The notes below the pieces were generated by a model, which made no database searches, was not told the DNA's origin, and saw nothing but the letters and a program-made list of their open reading frames with translations. From Saccharum officinarum (taxonomy: Eukaryota; Streptophyta; Magnoliopsida; Poales; Poaceae), in the NCBI GenBank assembly GCA_020631735.1, contig CM036191.1, forward strand, positions 43,721,309-43,785,308: a stretch of 64,000 bases of DNA. The letters run 5' to 3'. Of this stretch, positions 1 to 11,811 are shown piece after piece; position 1 is the first letter of the stretch; the number at the start of each line of letters is the position of its first letter. A program made the translations under genes and the position numbers.

Positions 1-2
1 TT

Positions 3-3000
3 TTCGACTTGATTGATATGATCGAGGGTTCTGGGTACACATCAGTAGACTATCTATACTACAAGACAAAAGATAGCTTGGTTGTAATAGAACAAGATTC
101 TGATGTGATGAAAATGCTCAACGAGTGTGAGAGCACAAAGACGGTTAATTTGTTTGTGACGAGGCAGAGACTGGCCACTTTAGTGCCTACCAAGTCCAAC
201 AAAGAACCATCCAAATCTAAACCAAAAAAAAATAAAGGTATTATAATGAACATATAATTTAATTTTCTATGTGATATTTGATTATTCAAGGACAACTAGT
301 ACTAGTCATGTTAGTTATCAATGATTTATTTTCATCCAAGATTAGCATATCCAACCCCACCACGGTATGTGACTTAATAAATGCAGTCCTGATAGTCTAA
401 TACAAATATCTAGAAAATATTACATATTGTTTATTATATTTACTATAAACACGTGTTCATGTCCCCAACATTTGTTTAGCAGGAAGAGGAGGTACAAAGA
501 AAAAGAAAGGATTAAATTTAATGCATACTGAAGCACTATATGCTAACGAGGTTGAGCAGAACGATGATGAGAACCAGAACACATCAGGTACAAATGTAGT
601 TAGATTAATCTCATTCAAATGAACTGTATCTTAACCAGTTACTATCACTGTCATTCTGTTTTTAATAGGTGATGGCAATGAAGTACCTAATAAGCGAAAG
701 GGGACCGTTTTAACACATGTTTGGGATCTACTTGAAGGAGATCGGATAGTAGTAAGATGTAATATGCTTGGACAACCCATTGGAAAAGAAGGTGGCCTTT
801 TAGGGCAATTTTTGGGAACCATAGCAAGAAATGGTGGTTATTGTCCTATTGGTGCCAAAGATTGGAGAGAAGTTAAGAAAAACAATGCAGGAACGATAAT
901 TCAATTCGTCCAGGTTAGCTAAATTTTACAAGACATAATGTTTTTATAAGATTAAGTATATATATATGCTTGTTGTCATGTCATGAAGTCAAATTGGTTC
1001 ATTAGTTACTTTCTTATTTTAGACAAAGTTCTTATATCCTCGTTCATGTGAGAAATGGATATTGAAATCAATTGGAAGAGATTGGAGAAAATACAAGGCA
1101 ACATTAAAAAAGACACTATTTAATCCAAAGAAGAAAAAGTCAGTTTTGAACAAGCGTTGTCCAGATGATATCGATGAAGATCAATGGAGGGCCCTAGTAA
1201 AATATTGGAAGTCCAGCGAAGGACAAGTAAGGCACCATTATTGACGCTATTTGCTTTTTTTACTATCACTATCTATACCATTGTTGATTTCTATACGTAT
1301 AATGGTTCATTATCTATTAATTTACTTTTTTTGTAGAACCTAAGTGAGAAGAACAAAATGAGTCGTGAAATGAAGAAGACAACACATACAGCGGGTACAA
1401 AGAGTTATGCTCGTTGGTCTGAGGACATGGTGAGTCATCTTCTGTTTAAAAAATTTATATATGATTCTTCTTACTTTCCTTACTGCTATTTTTTCAGAGG
1501 CAAGCTGATCCTGAAAAAAAACAGCCACATAGAGCAATGGTTTACCTTGCAACTCACAGGAAAAGGGGAAAAGGGATAAATGAACCAGTGGTATGCTACA
1601 TGCACATGAGAATTTTTGCAAATATAAAATTATTTTTGTTTTCTAATGTGCGAATTTCTTGCTTGTAGGTTGAATTGGAAAGTCTCCTCAACGCACAACC
1701 AGAGTTAGCCCAAAATAGTGAGGAAGGAGTTGCATGGGAAGGTGATGCATTACATCAGGTGTTGGGAGAAGAGAAAGCTGGACAAGTGCACGGCATGGGA
1801 TTGCTTCCAATTCCTAAACAAGTTTATGGTCGAAGAACACGCCATTTTAAGGACATTAATATAGTTTCACTAGATGGCTCATCATCTGATGTAGAGACTC
1901 ACATGTTGGAGGAAATAAGGCAACTCAAAGAGCATTCTAGAATGCAAGATAAAGTCATTGAAGAACTAAAAAATAATCAAAGGCACCATGAGAACCAAGA
2001 AGTAATAATAGTAACAATTTACATTTTAATTTGTAACTACATATTGAAAAGTGTTACTCAAATTTTATATCTTTTCCAGGGAAATTGTGCTACGAGTGAT
2101 CTTAACAATTCTCAGAATCAAGCGGTGCGTTTTAAAAGAAAGGTATTTGCTCTATTTTCTATGTTTTCACCTAATCTAGTCTTTTGGCTTTAATATTGTT
2201 TCAAATTTTTAGAGAGTTCACTGTCTTGCACCCAACCAGAACGATGGATTCCTTAAGCACATTGATGAATTGGTATAGTCACTTTCTTGTGAATTTAATA
2301 CTTATTTTATCTATAAAGGATTTTTTGTATTAACCCATGCTACTATCTTTTTTTCTTTACTAGAATAAAGAAACATGTGAGTCTGAATTTAGTGATGATG
2401 ACAGTCTACTTTTGTCCACCACAAGTAGAACAACAAAGAAACAAAAGGTATCTATGGACCACACTTTGCTATAATTATAGTAAAATTTGTCTTATTATTT
2501 CATACTTCATTTTATATATATGTGTAAGGGTCAGCATGGAGGGCCTGGAGAGACTACAACCATTGCACACCAAGAGGTGGCTCATGACAAGGCTACATGC
2601 TACAAGCGTCAAACACCTAAACAACTTCCTCTAATGAAGGTAGATGAACATAATATTACTTGTTCTAATTGCATGATTATGATGTACAACTAAAGGTTGT
2701 TCGTCACTAAGAGATTATGTCAAATTAATGTAGGTTGGGTCCATGGTGCTATTAATGACTTCAAAATATCCTAATAAGGCTCATGTGGCCTATGCAACTC
2801 TCTTAAGCACTGATCCAGAAGCCACCGTTGGTGGAGTTAAGACAGGAAGTCAGTTCTACAAAGTGCGTATCAATCATGTTATAGCAAAAGATGAGCCATT
2901 AGTGAGGCCCATGCCTAGGTGCAACAATATTGGTGATGCTCAAGCCAAAGGAGTCTCAATTGCTTGGCCTTCGATGTTTGTATGTTCAAAATAGCTTTTT

Positions 3001-3086
3001 TAACTTTAAATCAATGAACATATGTGGCCTAATTTGTAATGTTACAACTTACATTTTCTTTGCAGGTTGAATTGATTAATGGTTGA
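3..3086 (+). CDS. CACTA TnpA-like protein (PB1-like, Transposase_24 and C-terminal domains), 5' partial, 13 exons
   Basis: My exon model is 3-237, 483-587, 669-913, 1023-1226, 1337-1429, 1498-1590, 1669-2001, 2080-2142, 2213-2272, 2364-2447, 2529-2639, 2734-2979 and 3066-3086 (TGA). Every junction is GT..AG and the frame stays open for 630 codons; the 5' end lies left of the window. The first exon resembles the PB1-like domain seen in plant transposon proteins. The exons at 669-1590 carry the Transposase_24 (Ptta/En/Spm) core: THVWDLLEGDRIVV, GTIARNGGYCPIGAKDW, CEKWILKSIGRDWRKYK, and the basic HTAGTKSYARW stretch. A coiled-coil-like segment (residues encoded at 1900-2000) follows. The 2734-2979 exon resembles a C-terminal domain common in this family. 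Family members bind subterminal repeats during transposition; that role here is inferred. The absence of stops suggests a young copy. Confidence 0.8.
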
Positions 3087-3380
3087 ATCCCTACATCAAT
3101 GTGTACAAGAAGAAGCTATGGACTTTATGAATCCTAGCTAGTTCTTGAATTTTCCTTTCTAGCATGGACTATGTGTATTTGCCCTCTAGAGCCATATATG
3201 TACATAAACTATGATTTGATTTGAACAAGCACTGTGTTTGAATTCATCCACCAATATGTGGATCTTTCTATGATTATGGAAATTTGTGATTTATGTGATT
3301 TTGCAATGTCTCATGTTTGTATGATTATATAATAATCCGTGTGCCACATGTATAAGCGAAATAAATATTTATTTCATAAT

Positions 3381-3791
3381 CTGAATATGTTACAATAGCT
3401 ATAGAAAAGTGTTACAAACCATGTGTTCCTTTGTTCCATACTGTGCTCTACCATGATGTAGAAGTGTTACTAGAAGTAAAAAAAAGTGTTACAACAGACA
3501 ATCCCTGTAACACTAATCAAATGTTCCGATAAATAAATAAATATGTTACAAACTATGCGTTCTACCATAATGGCAAGTGTTACTAGAGAAAAAAAAAGTG
3601 TTACAGCAAAAATCATTGTAACACTAGACAAATGTTCCTGTAAACAAGTAAATGTGTTACAATAAACCAGTCTATAGTAACATGGCCAATTGGAACACAA
3701 AAAAAAATGTGTTACTAAGAGAGCTAGTAACACTTTTTCTAACCTATAGTAACACAAGTTGGTGTTACTATATCTCTGCGCTGTAGTAGTG
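3381..3791. repeat. CACTA subterminal repeat array and right terminal inverted repeat
   Basis: About fourteen copies of GTGTTAC or its complement GTAACAC, many extended to GTGTTACTA or GTGTTACAA, fill roughly 400 bases before the terminus. Copies occur in both orientations, as expected for TnpA-type binding sites. The terminal repeat lies at about 3760-3791 and ends in TAGTG. Confidence 0.8.
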
Positions 3792-3829
3792 TTCTGATCC
3801 AGAATGAAGAGGTAGGTTGCCTGCAGTTG

Positions 3830-4330
3830 GCCTACGTAGAGGAATAGAAAGCGTGGCGATAGACAAATTTAAGTGCAACCAAGCAAGGCTTCATTGCAAT
3901 AGACGTGTTCCAGTTGCAACGACTATGGCCAGTATTACAACCACGCACCATTGTGGCAATACGTACATACTATTGCATCTCGCAGCAAGAAAGGATGTAA
4001 TAGCCATCTAGCTATTGCCACAACGCACCAAGAAAATTGCAACCTAAATCAATGGTTGAGATATTGCTGTTCATAAGCAACCAACGAGAAGACGGTTGCC
4101 ATAGCAGCATTCTATTGCCACACACGAAATGATAATGCAACTAAAACTTGTAGCTGTAAGGCAAACCAAATGCAACACAAATCCTAAAAATGGGTGCATT
4201 AGTGTCACCTTGTTGCAACAAAAACAATAAATATCGCAACACAATTTAAGTGTAGCAATACGCACACATATTACTACCAATTCAATGTTTGGGTGCCATA
4301 GTACCCCCCTATTGCACCCAAATGAGTGTG
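3830..4330. repeat. Subterminal-like array of TTGCAAC / GCAATA motifs
   Basis: Roughly 500 bases are crowded with TTGCAAC, ATTGCAAT, TTGCCA and their complements in both orientations. This resembles the subterminal region of another DNA transposon. No terminus or coding sequence is recognisable, so the CACTA element to its left may have inserted into it. No gene is seen here. Confidence 0.45.
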
Positions 4331-4539
4331 TGGCCTAAATGTTTCGTGGCTAAAGGGTGCAAACCATAATGATAACTCCAACTACACTAAGTATATAATC
4401 AAAGTAAACAATGCACAAGATAACTATGAATATGATAAATATGAAGAACCATGTCATAGCAAATGTATGAATAATAAAGGATACAAGGCTATACTAAGCC
4501 AAACTCTTGAAAAGGTTGGGAATCCAAGCGGAATGCTTG

Positions 4540-5127
4540 ACACTCTCTAGATCTAACTTAGCTAGCTATGCCTATGAATATTTGTGTAGGGAGCTTTGAG
4601 GTTGTAGTCTCTCTTCTTGGTTGATCTTCAGATGCAGATGATGGCCATCTGGACGAGGTATGGGAGGCCTTTTATAGGGGGCACCAGGAGTCCTGTGGGC
4701 CCATAAATCCATGGCAATGATCCATCTGATGCCTCAATTCGAACCGACCTTGATCCACGGTGAAGATTGATCCTTAGAGGTGGTGGGAAACCATCATGCG
4801 AAGCGAAGGCTGAGCGGTGGCCCTGGGAGGCCGGCCGGCCTACAAGTAGGGTCGGCCAGCCCCACCCCAAGCCTGTTTGGGTTGATTTGCGGTGGTTTGT
4901 CTTGGATTGTGGATCCTTTAAGTTGGTTTTGTCACGAATGATCGTGATTTGCTCTGACGGATAGGTCCAGCTTGCCTGTTTCCTGAATAAATCCACCTGA
5001 AAACAGAGATTCACCAAAGCTTGTGGAATTTGTCAGTTTAAACCCCTAGATCTGTGTTGGTGATCATATTCATTCATTTATATAAGTTATATTGATGGTT
5101 TATGATGAGTGTTAACTACCGTCAACA
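4540..5127 (-). mobile_element. Degraded LTR fragment, minus orientation
   Basis: Read on the minus strand the segment starts at 5127 with TGTTGACGGTAGTTAACAC, a common start for grass gypsy LTRs, and has a TATA-like CCCTATAAAAGG at about 4669-4680. A GC-rich stretch with clustered GGCCGG lies upstream of that box. The opposite LTR end and a target duplication were not found, so this is treated as a truncated remnant. The flanking 4331-4539 has no recognisable content. Confidence 0.4.
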
Positions 5128-5153
5128 ATTGCCAGGGCCATGCCAATTAAAAT

Positions 5154-5485
5154 AGACAAAACTGAGGTTCACTTGGACTTTCACATCTTTGCCATCCCTC
5201 GACTTTGATCTTCTTATAGGCTACCCTTTTGAAAAGATTGTCCAAGAAAAACCTTCCAATGGGAGCCATAATGAATAATTTGGGAAAACTGCTTTCGCCA
5301 CTCCTATCTCTCGCCCAGAAAATCCAATGGCGAAGCAACATCTTACCTATGACCTATTCGAGGAGGTCAAATTCGTATCCCAGTTCATTTCACCTAAGCT
5401 TTCTTGTCACCCTTGTGAAACAAAACAGCCATCATCACCCTCACTTGAACCCAAGCCATGTCCCTTTGGCCATCAAAACGTTGTG
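5154..5485 (+). pseudogene. Ty3/gypsy polyprotein fragment (protease-RT linker region)
   Basis: The plus-strand translation resembles the linker between protease and reverse transcriptase of grass gypsy elements: a segment reading DLLIGYPFEKIVQEK, then FGKTAFATPISRPENPMA, then DLFEEVKFVSQFISPKLSC. There is an in-frame TAA near 5272 and at least one frameshift. The assignment is by remembered similarity to annotated grass retrotransposon proteins. It is a non-functional scrap. Confidence 0.5.
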
Positions 5486-5731
5486 ATAGCAAATTTGTAT
5501 TGCAAGTTTTGGAGCTATATGTTTTTTACTATGCAATTTTCAATTTTCAGCTTATTTATGTAAAAGTAAATAACAAAAACTGTTGGATAGGCGGGGAAAC
5601 AAAACTGCCAGGTAGGCAGCGGTTTCACCACGTGCCAAAAGTTTGGTTTAGTCCTAGGTTCAGCCACGACACAGGACTAAAGGCCTTTTAGTCCCAGGTT
5701 GTGGCTGAACCCGAGACTAAAGGTCCAATCC

Positions 5732-5740
5732 CTATATATA
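5732..5740 (+). promoter_or_regulatory. TATA box of the CACTA-borne gene
   Basis: CTATATATA is followed about 30-50 bases later by a pyrimidine-rich stretch like a plant transcription start and 5' leader. It lies just inside the subterminal repeats, where element promoters usually sit. The downstream gene starts at 6533 after a GC-rich leader. One possible leader donor is the GT after CCTACAG near 6187. Confidence 0.4.
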
Positions 5741-6532
5741 CCGCTCTTATTCTTTCCCAACTATTTTTCCTATCTCTGTTTCAATCTCAGCGCTGCCACG
5801 ACTTTCTGCTGTCCGCACTCACCACCTCGTCTCCAGTCACGCCATCGACCTCGCCTGTGTCGTCGTCCTTGTGTGCGCATTGTTCACCTGCACCGTCAAG
5901 TCCTCGCCCGCTCTGTCGTCCTGGCCTACCCCATCGCGTCCTCGCTCGCGCCGTCATCCTCGCTAGTGCCATTGTTCACCCATGTTGTTCACCCTCATCT
6001 CCGACGCGCCAGTGCCCTTGCCCGTGTCATCGTCCTCGCCCATCCCGTCATGTCCTCGCTCGCGCCGTCGTCCCCACCGGCGCCGTTCGCCCTTATCTCG
6101 GGCACACCGGCACCCTTGCCCTCGTCTCCGGCCGTTCTTGCCCTCGTCCTCGTCTCCGGCCTTGCCGTCGCTGCTGCCACCTACAGGTGTGCCAACCCCT
6201 TCTCATTCCCTTCCTATTGTGTGAAACCGAGCTTCCTATTGTACAATATGTCACTTAAGCTAATTCGCTATTTGTATTCGATCTGACTTAGTTGATAAAT
6301 TAACTTGTATTTGATTTAGTGATATATTTTGATATATATGTGGAAAGATAGTGACTTTGGTGATATGAATTTTGATATATTGACTTTAGTGATATCGATT
6401 TGGGTGTATGATAAATATTTACTCCAGTGATATGAATTTTGGTATACTGACTTTACTAATATGTATTTGGGTGTATGATAAATATTTACTCCAGTGATAT
6501 GAATTTTGATATACTGACCTTTGTGAGGAGAG

Positions 6533-7284
6533 ATGGCCAGACGTCTCCCTCCACCCGAAATGATAGGTTTTAGCTGCTATGTAAGTAGTATTGGATTCAA
6601 TCCAATATTATCGAATGTACCGCGCAATCATCCAAGCATAGTAAGCAACAATATATGTTCCTAATAAATTAATATATTTAATAAATATGCTTGTACAAAT
6701 ATATTTTTTGACTTGTATATATATGTGATTCTTAAATGTATATTAGGTCATTGAACCAATCATTTGGTTTAAAGAGACACTCTCAAATTTCAGGGTTGAC
6801 AACGTCAATGTCTTGAGCTTCGAAGTGGATAATGGACCATTCATCCAATGTCGAATTGGCTTTTCCATCACTGTTAGGAGGCGGCGTAGACGTGAGGTTG
6901 TACAAATCTTAGGGTTGGGAATCAAGGCCCCCTACAAGGCTAGTGAAGAAAAATATGTTGTCATGACATGTTTAAGGACCCTTGAGAATATTGGGTATAG
7001 GCTGCCTACATTATCCTCCATGATGATACAAGCTATAGATGCGGGCCTCTTTCATGATGTTTCGGGCTTTTGTGCAAGTATTGCTCGAAACAACCAAAAT
7101 GATGTGGTAAACCACCACTGAATCTTATAGCTTATATCCAGATTTATTGTTATGTCCATATGTTTCGTTCTCATATGCATTTTTTTGTCAACACTTACAG
7201 GTTCAGGAGTATGACTTAACGTACGCAGGTTGCAGCTTTGAGGCCATTCTAAACCAAACAATGTTTCAATTGGGTTATGATTAG
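6533..7284 (+). CDS. Unknown 183-residue protein carried by the CACTA-like element, three exons
   Basis: The model uses exons 6533-6640, 6747-7106 and 7201-7284 (TAG). All introns are GT..AG, each exon length is a multiple of three, and the 183-codon frame is open. The product starts MARRLPPPEMIGFSCYVSS. Its basic patch TVRRRRRREVVQ lies near residue 79, and it ends FQLGYD. No signal peptide, membrane segment or catalytic motif is visible and I do not recognise the family. Lying inside GGGACTAAAGG subterminal repeats, it could be an element-encoded accessory protein or a captured host gene fragment. ATG at 6533 was chosen because it is the first in-frame ATG of exon 1; non-coding leader exons are possible. 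Confidence 0.5.
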
Positions 7285-8033
7285 AAATATGCCGCTGAAA
7301 TGCCAACACTCACTACAGAAGCATTTCAGGAAAAACTTCTTGTGACTAAGAGGGGATCTAACCCACTCACTTCTCGACCACCGCTAATTGTTTTTAGTAG
7401 ACACTGTGCTCATACTTGTAAAGCAAGGGAGAGTGCACTACTTAATAGGTTGTAAAGCAAGGCAGGTTGCAGCTCTATGTCAATGATATTTTATCATACT
7501 ACATCGGTGACCTACACTTCTCTGACCTCTTAGTCTGACGTAGTCAAACTTGGTGGTGATCTACTTGCGCTTGCATGAACTATGGTGTTTACTTGAAGAT
7601 CTAGTTTGTAATGACTTGGTTTCAATTATTAAGTTTGTATGAACTTGATGAATGGGACTGATCTCATTGTAATATACAAGCTATTTTTAATTAGTTTCAT
7701 TTCTTATTTATGGATGTACAATAGTAGCATATAATACTTATACAAAAACTATTTGAATTGAAAACGAATTGAATGGAAAAGAAATCAGAAAAAAGAAAAG
7801 AAAGAAAAGGCATTTAGTATCAGTTGGTTATACAAACCGGGACTAAAGGTGGGTGCTCTCGGGCCCCAGCTGGAGGCCCCTTAACCAACTGGGACTAAAT
7901 GTCCCCATTCACTCCTGGTTGCCTGGCCCAGGACTAAAGGGCAGGCCTTTAGTCCCGGATTCGTAGTCCCGATTAGGAAACCGGGACAACAAGTGTTTCC
8001 CAACCGGGACTGATACTCAGTTCTATACTAGTG

Positions 8034-8247
8034 TATCCCTTCTTTTTTAAATTATATGTCATTCTAGCTTTTTCTAGATACATAACGTTTACTATGCATC
8101 TAGACATAACATATATATCTAGGTGCATGTGTTTGAAATGGTTGATTAATTTTCTAATGTAATTTTTATGCAATATAGAAACAAGTTTCTATTATTTTAT
8201 TGACAATGCGTGTGCTTCTACACTAGTAATACGGGTTGGTACATGTC
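8034..8247. other. AT-rich spacer without a gene
   Basis: This short stretch lies between the CACTA-like right end and the outer LTR. It has a palindromic-looking CTAGATACAT / ATGCATCTAG pair (8070-8105), possibly MITE residue, and CACTAG at 8221. Nothing else is recognisable. Confidence 0.5.
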
Positions 8248-9068
8248 TGTCACAGACGGTTTTAAGGACAAAACCAGATATACACTATATGTGAAATAAA
8301 GAGGTCAAATCTCACATATAGCTGCAGATAAGTGTAATATTAAGAAACAAATGCTTATTAAACATAATGCAATAGTATAAGATATAACCTTAGACAGCAA
8401 TACAGCGGCAAGACAACTCCAAACACCGGGTGTAACCTTCACTCTAGGATCAAACTGACTGGTTGATCATAAGCCTAACAATTCCAGAATCTAGCAGTCT
8501 GGTACTCTTCCTGAGATGTGCGGGAAAGGGTGAGTCCATGTCGAACTCAACAAGCATAACATGGGGTTCATGAGGCTCAAGAGGCATGACACGGGTTTAA
8601 CTACATGTAGCTTTTAGTTGGCAAAGTTTTAGCATATGAGTAGCATCAAGTTGTCTTTAATCCCAGAATCAACATATGATCAGGTAATATGAAGAATGAA
8701 TAGCAAAAACATAAGCATATTACAGTTCAATAGTGATCATCTATTCCATAAGGGTCCAAGGCCGCTCGTGACCGTGAGCACGACTGATATACCAGTTTTA
8801 CACTCTGCAGAGGTTGTACACTTTCACTGTGAGTCGTAATCCCTGTAAGCCCGAGGTTTGCAAGGCCTCAATAGGCAGATAACTTTCACTATGAAGTCTT
8901 TCCAAGGTTCGTCTAACAAATTAGGGCCGCTAGGTTTCTGTAACCTGCGAATGTAGAGCTCCCCTTCCATATGGCACAATGACGCGCAGCCTATACACGT
9001 AAGGACAGAAGCCGCACTACACCCAACCCGAGAAACACCCCTTTTGTGTCCTTTCGGGTAACCTCTAA

Positions 9069-11764
9069 TGTCACACCCATTTTTAAGGAATAAATGGAAT
9101 GCATAGTCTTATGTGCGCCTAGAGATCAATCACACATAAGATGACAAATATAAATAGTATCATCACAGATGTTTATTACATAACGAATAATATCACAGAG
9201 TCTTCACGTAATTAAGCGGAAACATAGTATAAATATTGTGGTAGCTGGCTCCATAGCACAGGCACGTCAACTGGTTGACCACAAGTCTAGTAATCTTCAG
9301 GAAAGTAGTAGTAGTCACTATTTGCACTTTCGGGATTCCATCCTGTGGTGGGGGAATGCAAGGGTGAGCACAAAAGTACTCAACAAGTGTAACATGGGGT
9401 TCATGTAGCTCAAGTAGGATGGACACTGGTTCAACTGCATGTAGCTTTTAGTTGATCATGTTTTAAGCAATTGAGTAGCATCAAATAGGTAATATTCCCA
9501 TAATAAACACATGATCATGTAAAGAGAATAATGAATAGCAAGAACAAGTAAATTAATAGTGATCTCTATTCCGTAAGGGTCCAAGGCCGCTCGTGTCCGT
9601 GAGCACGGCCGATATACCAGTTTTACACTCTGCAGAGGTTGTACACTTTCACTGTGAGTCGTGATCCCTAAAAGCCCGAGGTCATGACTCCCCATTGGAC
9701 AATCAAGTTTCACTATGAAGTCTTTCCAAGGTTTGTCTAACAAGTTAGGGCCGCTAGGTTTCTATGGCCTGCAAATGTAGAGCCCCCTTCCTTATGGCAC
9801 AATGACACGCAGCCTATACTCATAGGGACAGGAGCCGCACTACACCCAACCCGGAACACAACCCCTTTTGCGCCATAAAGGTAACCACTAACGAGCTAGA
9901 AAAGGTCATCTTATATGACTAAAGCCAGAGCCATGTAGCCCTCACAGCTGTACTGTAAGTCCCGGATGTTCGCTTACAGATAAGTCCTTACGGAGAGGAA
10001 TCTAGAGTAAACTCTAGCCCTCTTGTTCCCTGTTGCTAAAAAGCATCTTTTAGAGTTATTGCATATGTCATTAGTCAAATTACAAGATCATTGTTTATGT
10101 GAGCACTAGCCACTACCCAATGCCAATAACCATATGATTCAAGGAACAAGATCAATACTAAGGCATCCTTAACATGGAGACACATGCAGCATGAATTAAG
10201 TGAATTAAAGTGAGTAGGTAACAAGGATAATCCCATGATAAACTTGCCTTGATCTAGCTGATCCTGTTGATCCGACTCGTAAAAGTTCTCTTGATCACCA
10301 ACGAACTAATCACCGTCTATTCTCGATTAGCACATCAACAACAATCATCCAAGGGCAATCATGCAAAGCAAACAAAGCTACAATTAGAACAGTACACCAA
10401 CAATGGTAAAATAAGATGAAAAGTTTTTAAAATAAATCTACATCGCTCTAGGATCACACAGACGTGAAATTCACGCAAATCGGAGCTAAAACGGAAAAGT
10501 TATGATTTAAACAAGATTTACTTCATTAAAGTAATAGATTAAATCTAACCTCGAATTTTAAAAGTGTAAAATCTACTATACAGCAGTACTAATAAGTAGA
10601 GTATGAAACTATGAACCTAACGCAACTTGAACGGATCAATTCGGAGTTAAAACGGAGATTTTATGACCTAAATAGATCTAGTGGCAATTCTGTAAATAGC
10701 TGAAAGCGTATTTTCATTTAAACCGACGAAATTTACGTTTTCAAAACAACAAGACGTATTCAGCAAATACGCCTTGGACTGCGGGTTTAAAAACGAAGAA
10801 AGCCAGGGCCTCTTAAGCAAAATCGCCAGGCGAAGGGGTATCGGCCGATCTCATTCGTTAGATCCGAAACCGACGGCTGAGATTAGCTTGAGGTAGAGAA
10901 GTAAAGAAATTTTGGCCGGCTACAGTGACCCGCACGGTGGAGGCCATGGCCGGCGGCGAAGACCTCGCCGGCGTTCGCTGTTCTCGCTATCACGGGCACC
11001 ATTGACGACGGAAAAAGCTCAAAACGAAAGAGGAAGGTATCGCGGACTCACCAAGACGACTCGCGGCAGCCGAAAACGGACAAGGGTGGCGCACGGCTTC
11101 TCCAAGCGGCGGCTTCCGAGTTGAGCGGTGGTGGCACGGTCTACCTCTCTACCCGAAGGCGTGGATTGAGATTAGGGCGGCATGGGGAGGGACGGTGCGA
11201 CCGCGGCTGCTACTTATAGCTGGCTAGGCGTGCGGGCCAAGGCGGAGGGGTGAGGAGACGGGGCAGCGACGGACTCGGTCGAGTGATCGGCTCGGTTACG
11301 AGCAGGAGGTGGAAGACGCCACTGTTGCGTGGGCCCGACGTGTCAGCGAAACAAAGAGAGGAGAGGCGTGGCGACTTGGGCGGCCACCGATTTGGGTTGT
11401 GACGAGTTGGGCTCGGCCCACCATGCGGCGCAGCCGTCGGGGAAAAGGCCAACGGGCCAGCAGGGAAGGGAGGTCAGGCTGGGCCTTCGGGCCGAAACCG
11501 AGAAGAGTTAAATTCCTTGTTTTTTTCCTTTTTCTAATATCTCAAATACATTTTCAAATGATTCTTAAAATAATTTTCTTCTAAAAATAAACCAATCAAA
11601 ACAATTAAACAAAATGCAACGGCATGTATGCACAAACACTCATTTAACCCTATATTTGATTTTATTTTAAACAAAATATCATTTGACTAGATTAAAATGC
11701 TCACAAATTGCGTAAGTAATTCAAATTCCCTATTTAAAAATATTCAAAAATTTAGGGTGTTACA
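9069..11764 (-). repeat. 3' LTR of the nested chromovirus
   Basis: This 2696-bp LTR runs from TGTAACACCC (minus-strand start at 11764) to GGGTGTGACA (end at 9069), with matching short inverted termini. GC-rich promoter-proximal sequence lies at 10900-11480 and AT-rich U3 sequence at 11510-11764. A TATA-like GCTATAAGTA sits at 11211-11220. Confidence 0.92.
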
Positions 11765-11765
11765 A

Positions 11766-11780
11766 TTCTACCCCCCTTAA
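11766..11780 (-). other. Polypurine tract
   Basis: Minus-strand TTAAGGGGGGTAGAA directly abuts the 3' LTR. This is where plus-strand DNA synthesis is primed in LTR retrotransposons. Confidence 0.85.
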
Positions 11781-11811
11781 AATGAATCTCGTCCCGAGAT
11801 TCGGACGATGC

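Larger units (their letters stand above)
1..3791 (+). mobile_element. CACTA (En/Spm) DNA transposon, 3' part, left end outside window
   Basis: The element enters from the left edge and ends at 3791 with the pentamer TAGTG, the inverse of the CACTA terminus. Read inward on the minus strand the terminal repeat begins CACTACTACAGCGCAGAG. It holds a spliced Transposase_24-type gene (3-3086) and, between the gene and the terminus, a dense array of GTGTTAC motifs in both orientations. A terminal CACTA, a subterminal array and a TnpA-like gene together define the superfamily. The left terminus, the 3-bp target duplication and any TNP2-type transposase would lie outside the window and cannot be checked here. 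Confidence 0.85.
5640..8033 (+). mobile_element. Non-autonomous CACTA-like element, right end defined
   Basis: The right end at 8033 is TAGTG; inward on the minus strand it reads CACTAGTATAGAACTGAGTA followed by CCCGGTTGGG. Both flanks carry variants of GGGACTAAAGG and CCTTTAGTCCC (5650-5730 and 7820-8010), a subterminal motif widespread in grass CACTA-like elements. No left CACTA terminus was found, so the start is approximate. The interior holds a TATA box, a GC-rich transcribed-looking region (5780-6190) and a three-exon gene (6533-7284). No transposase is present. Confidence 0.6.

Noticed and set aside
3380..3791. CRISPR-like regular repeats
   Set aside because: Motifs are 7-9 bases, irregularly spaced and in both orientations, in a plant genome. 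They are transposon subterminal repeats.
5699..6286. Overlapping 185- and 195-codon plus-strand frames in the GC-rich leader of the CACTA-like element
   Set aside because: They overlap in different frames, are Ser/Pro/Arg-rich from CG-rich simple sequence, and have no motif. They fit a transcribed leader better than coding sequence.
8221..8247. CACTAG at 8221 as the start of another CACTA element
   Set aside because: No matching opposite end, TSD or subterminal array was found, and the sequence is interrupted 27 bases later by the outer LTR.
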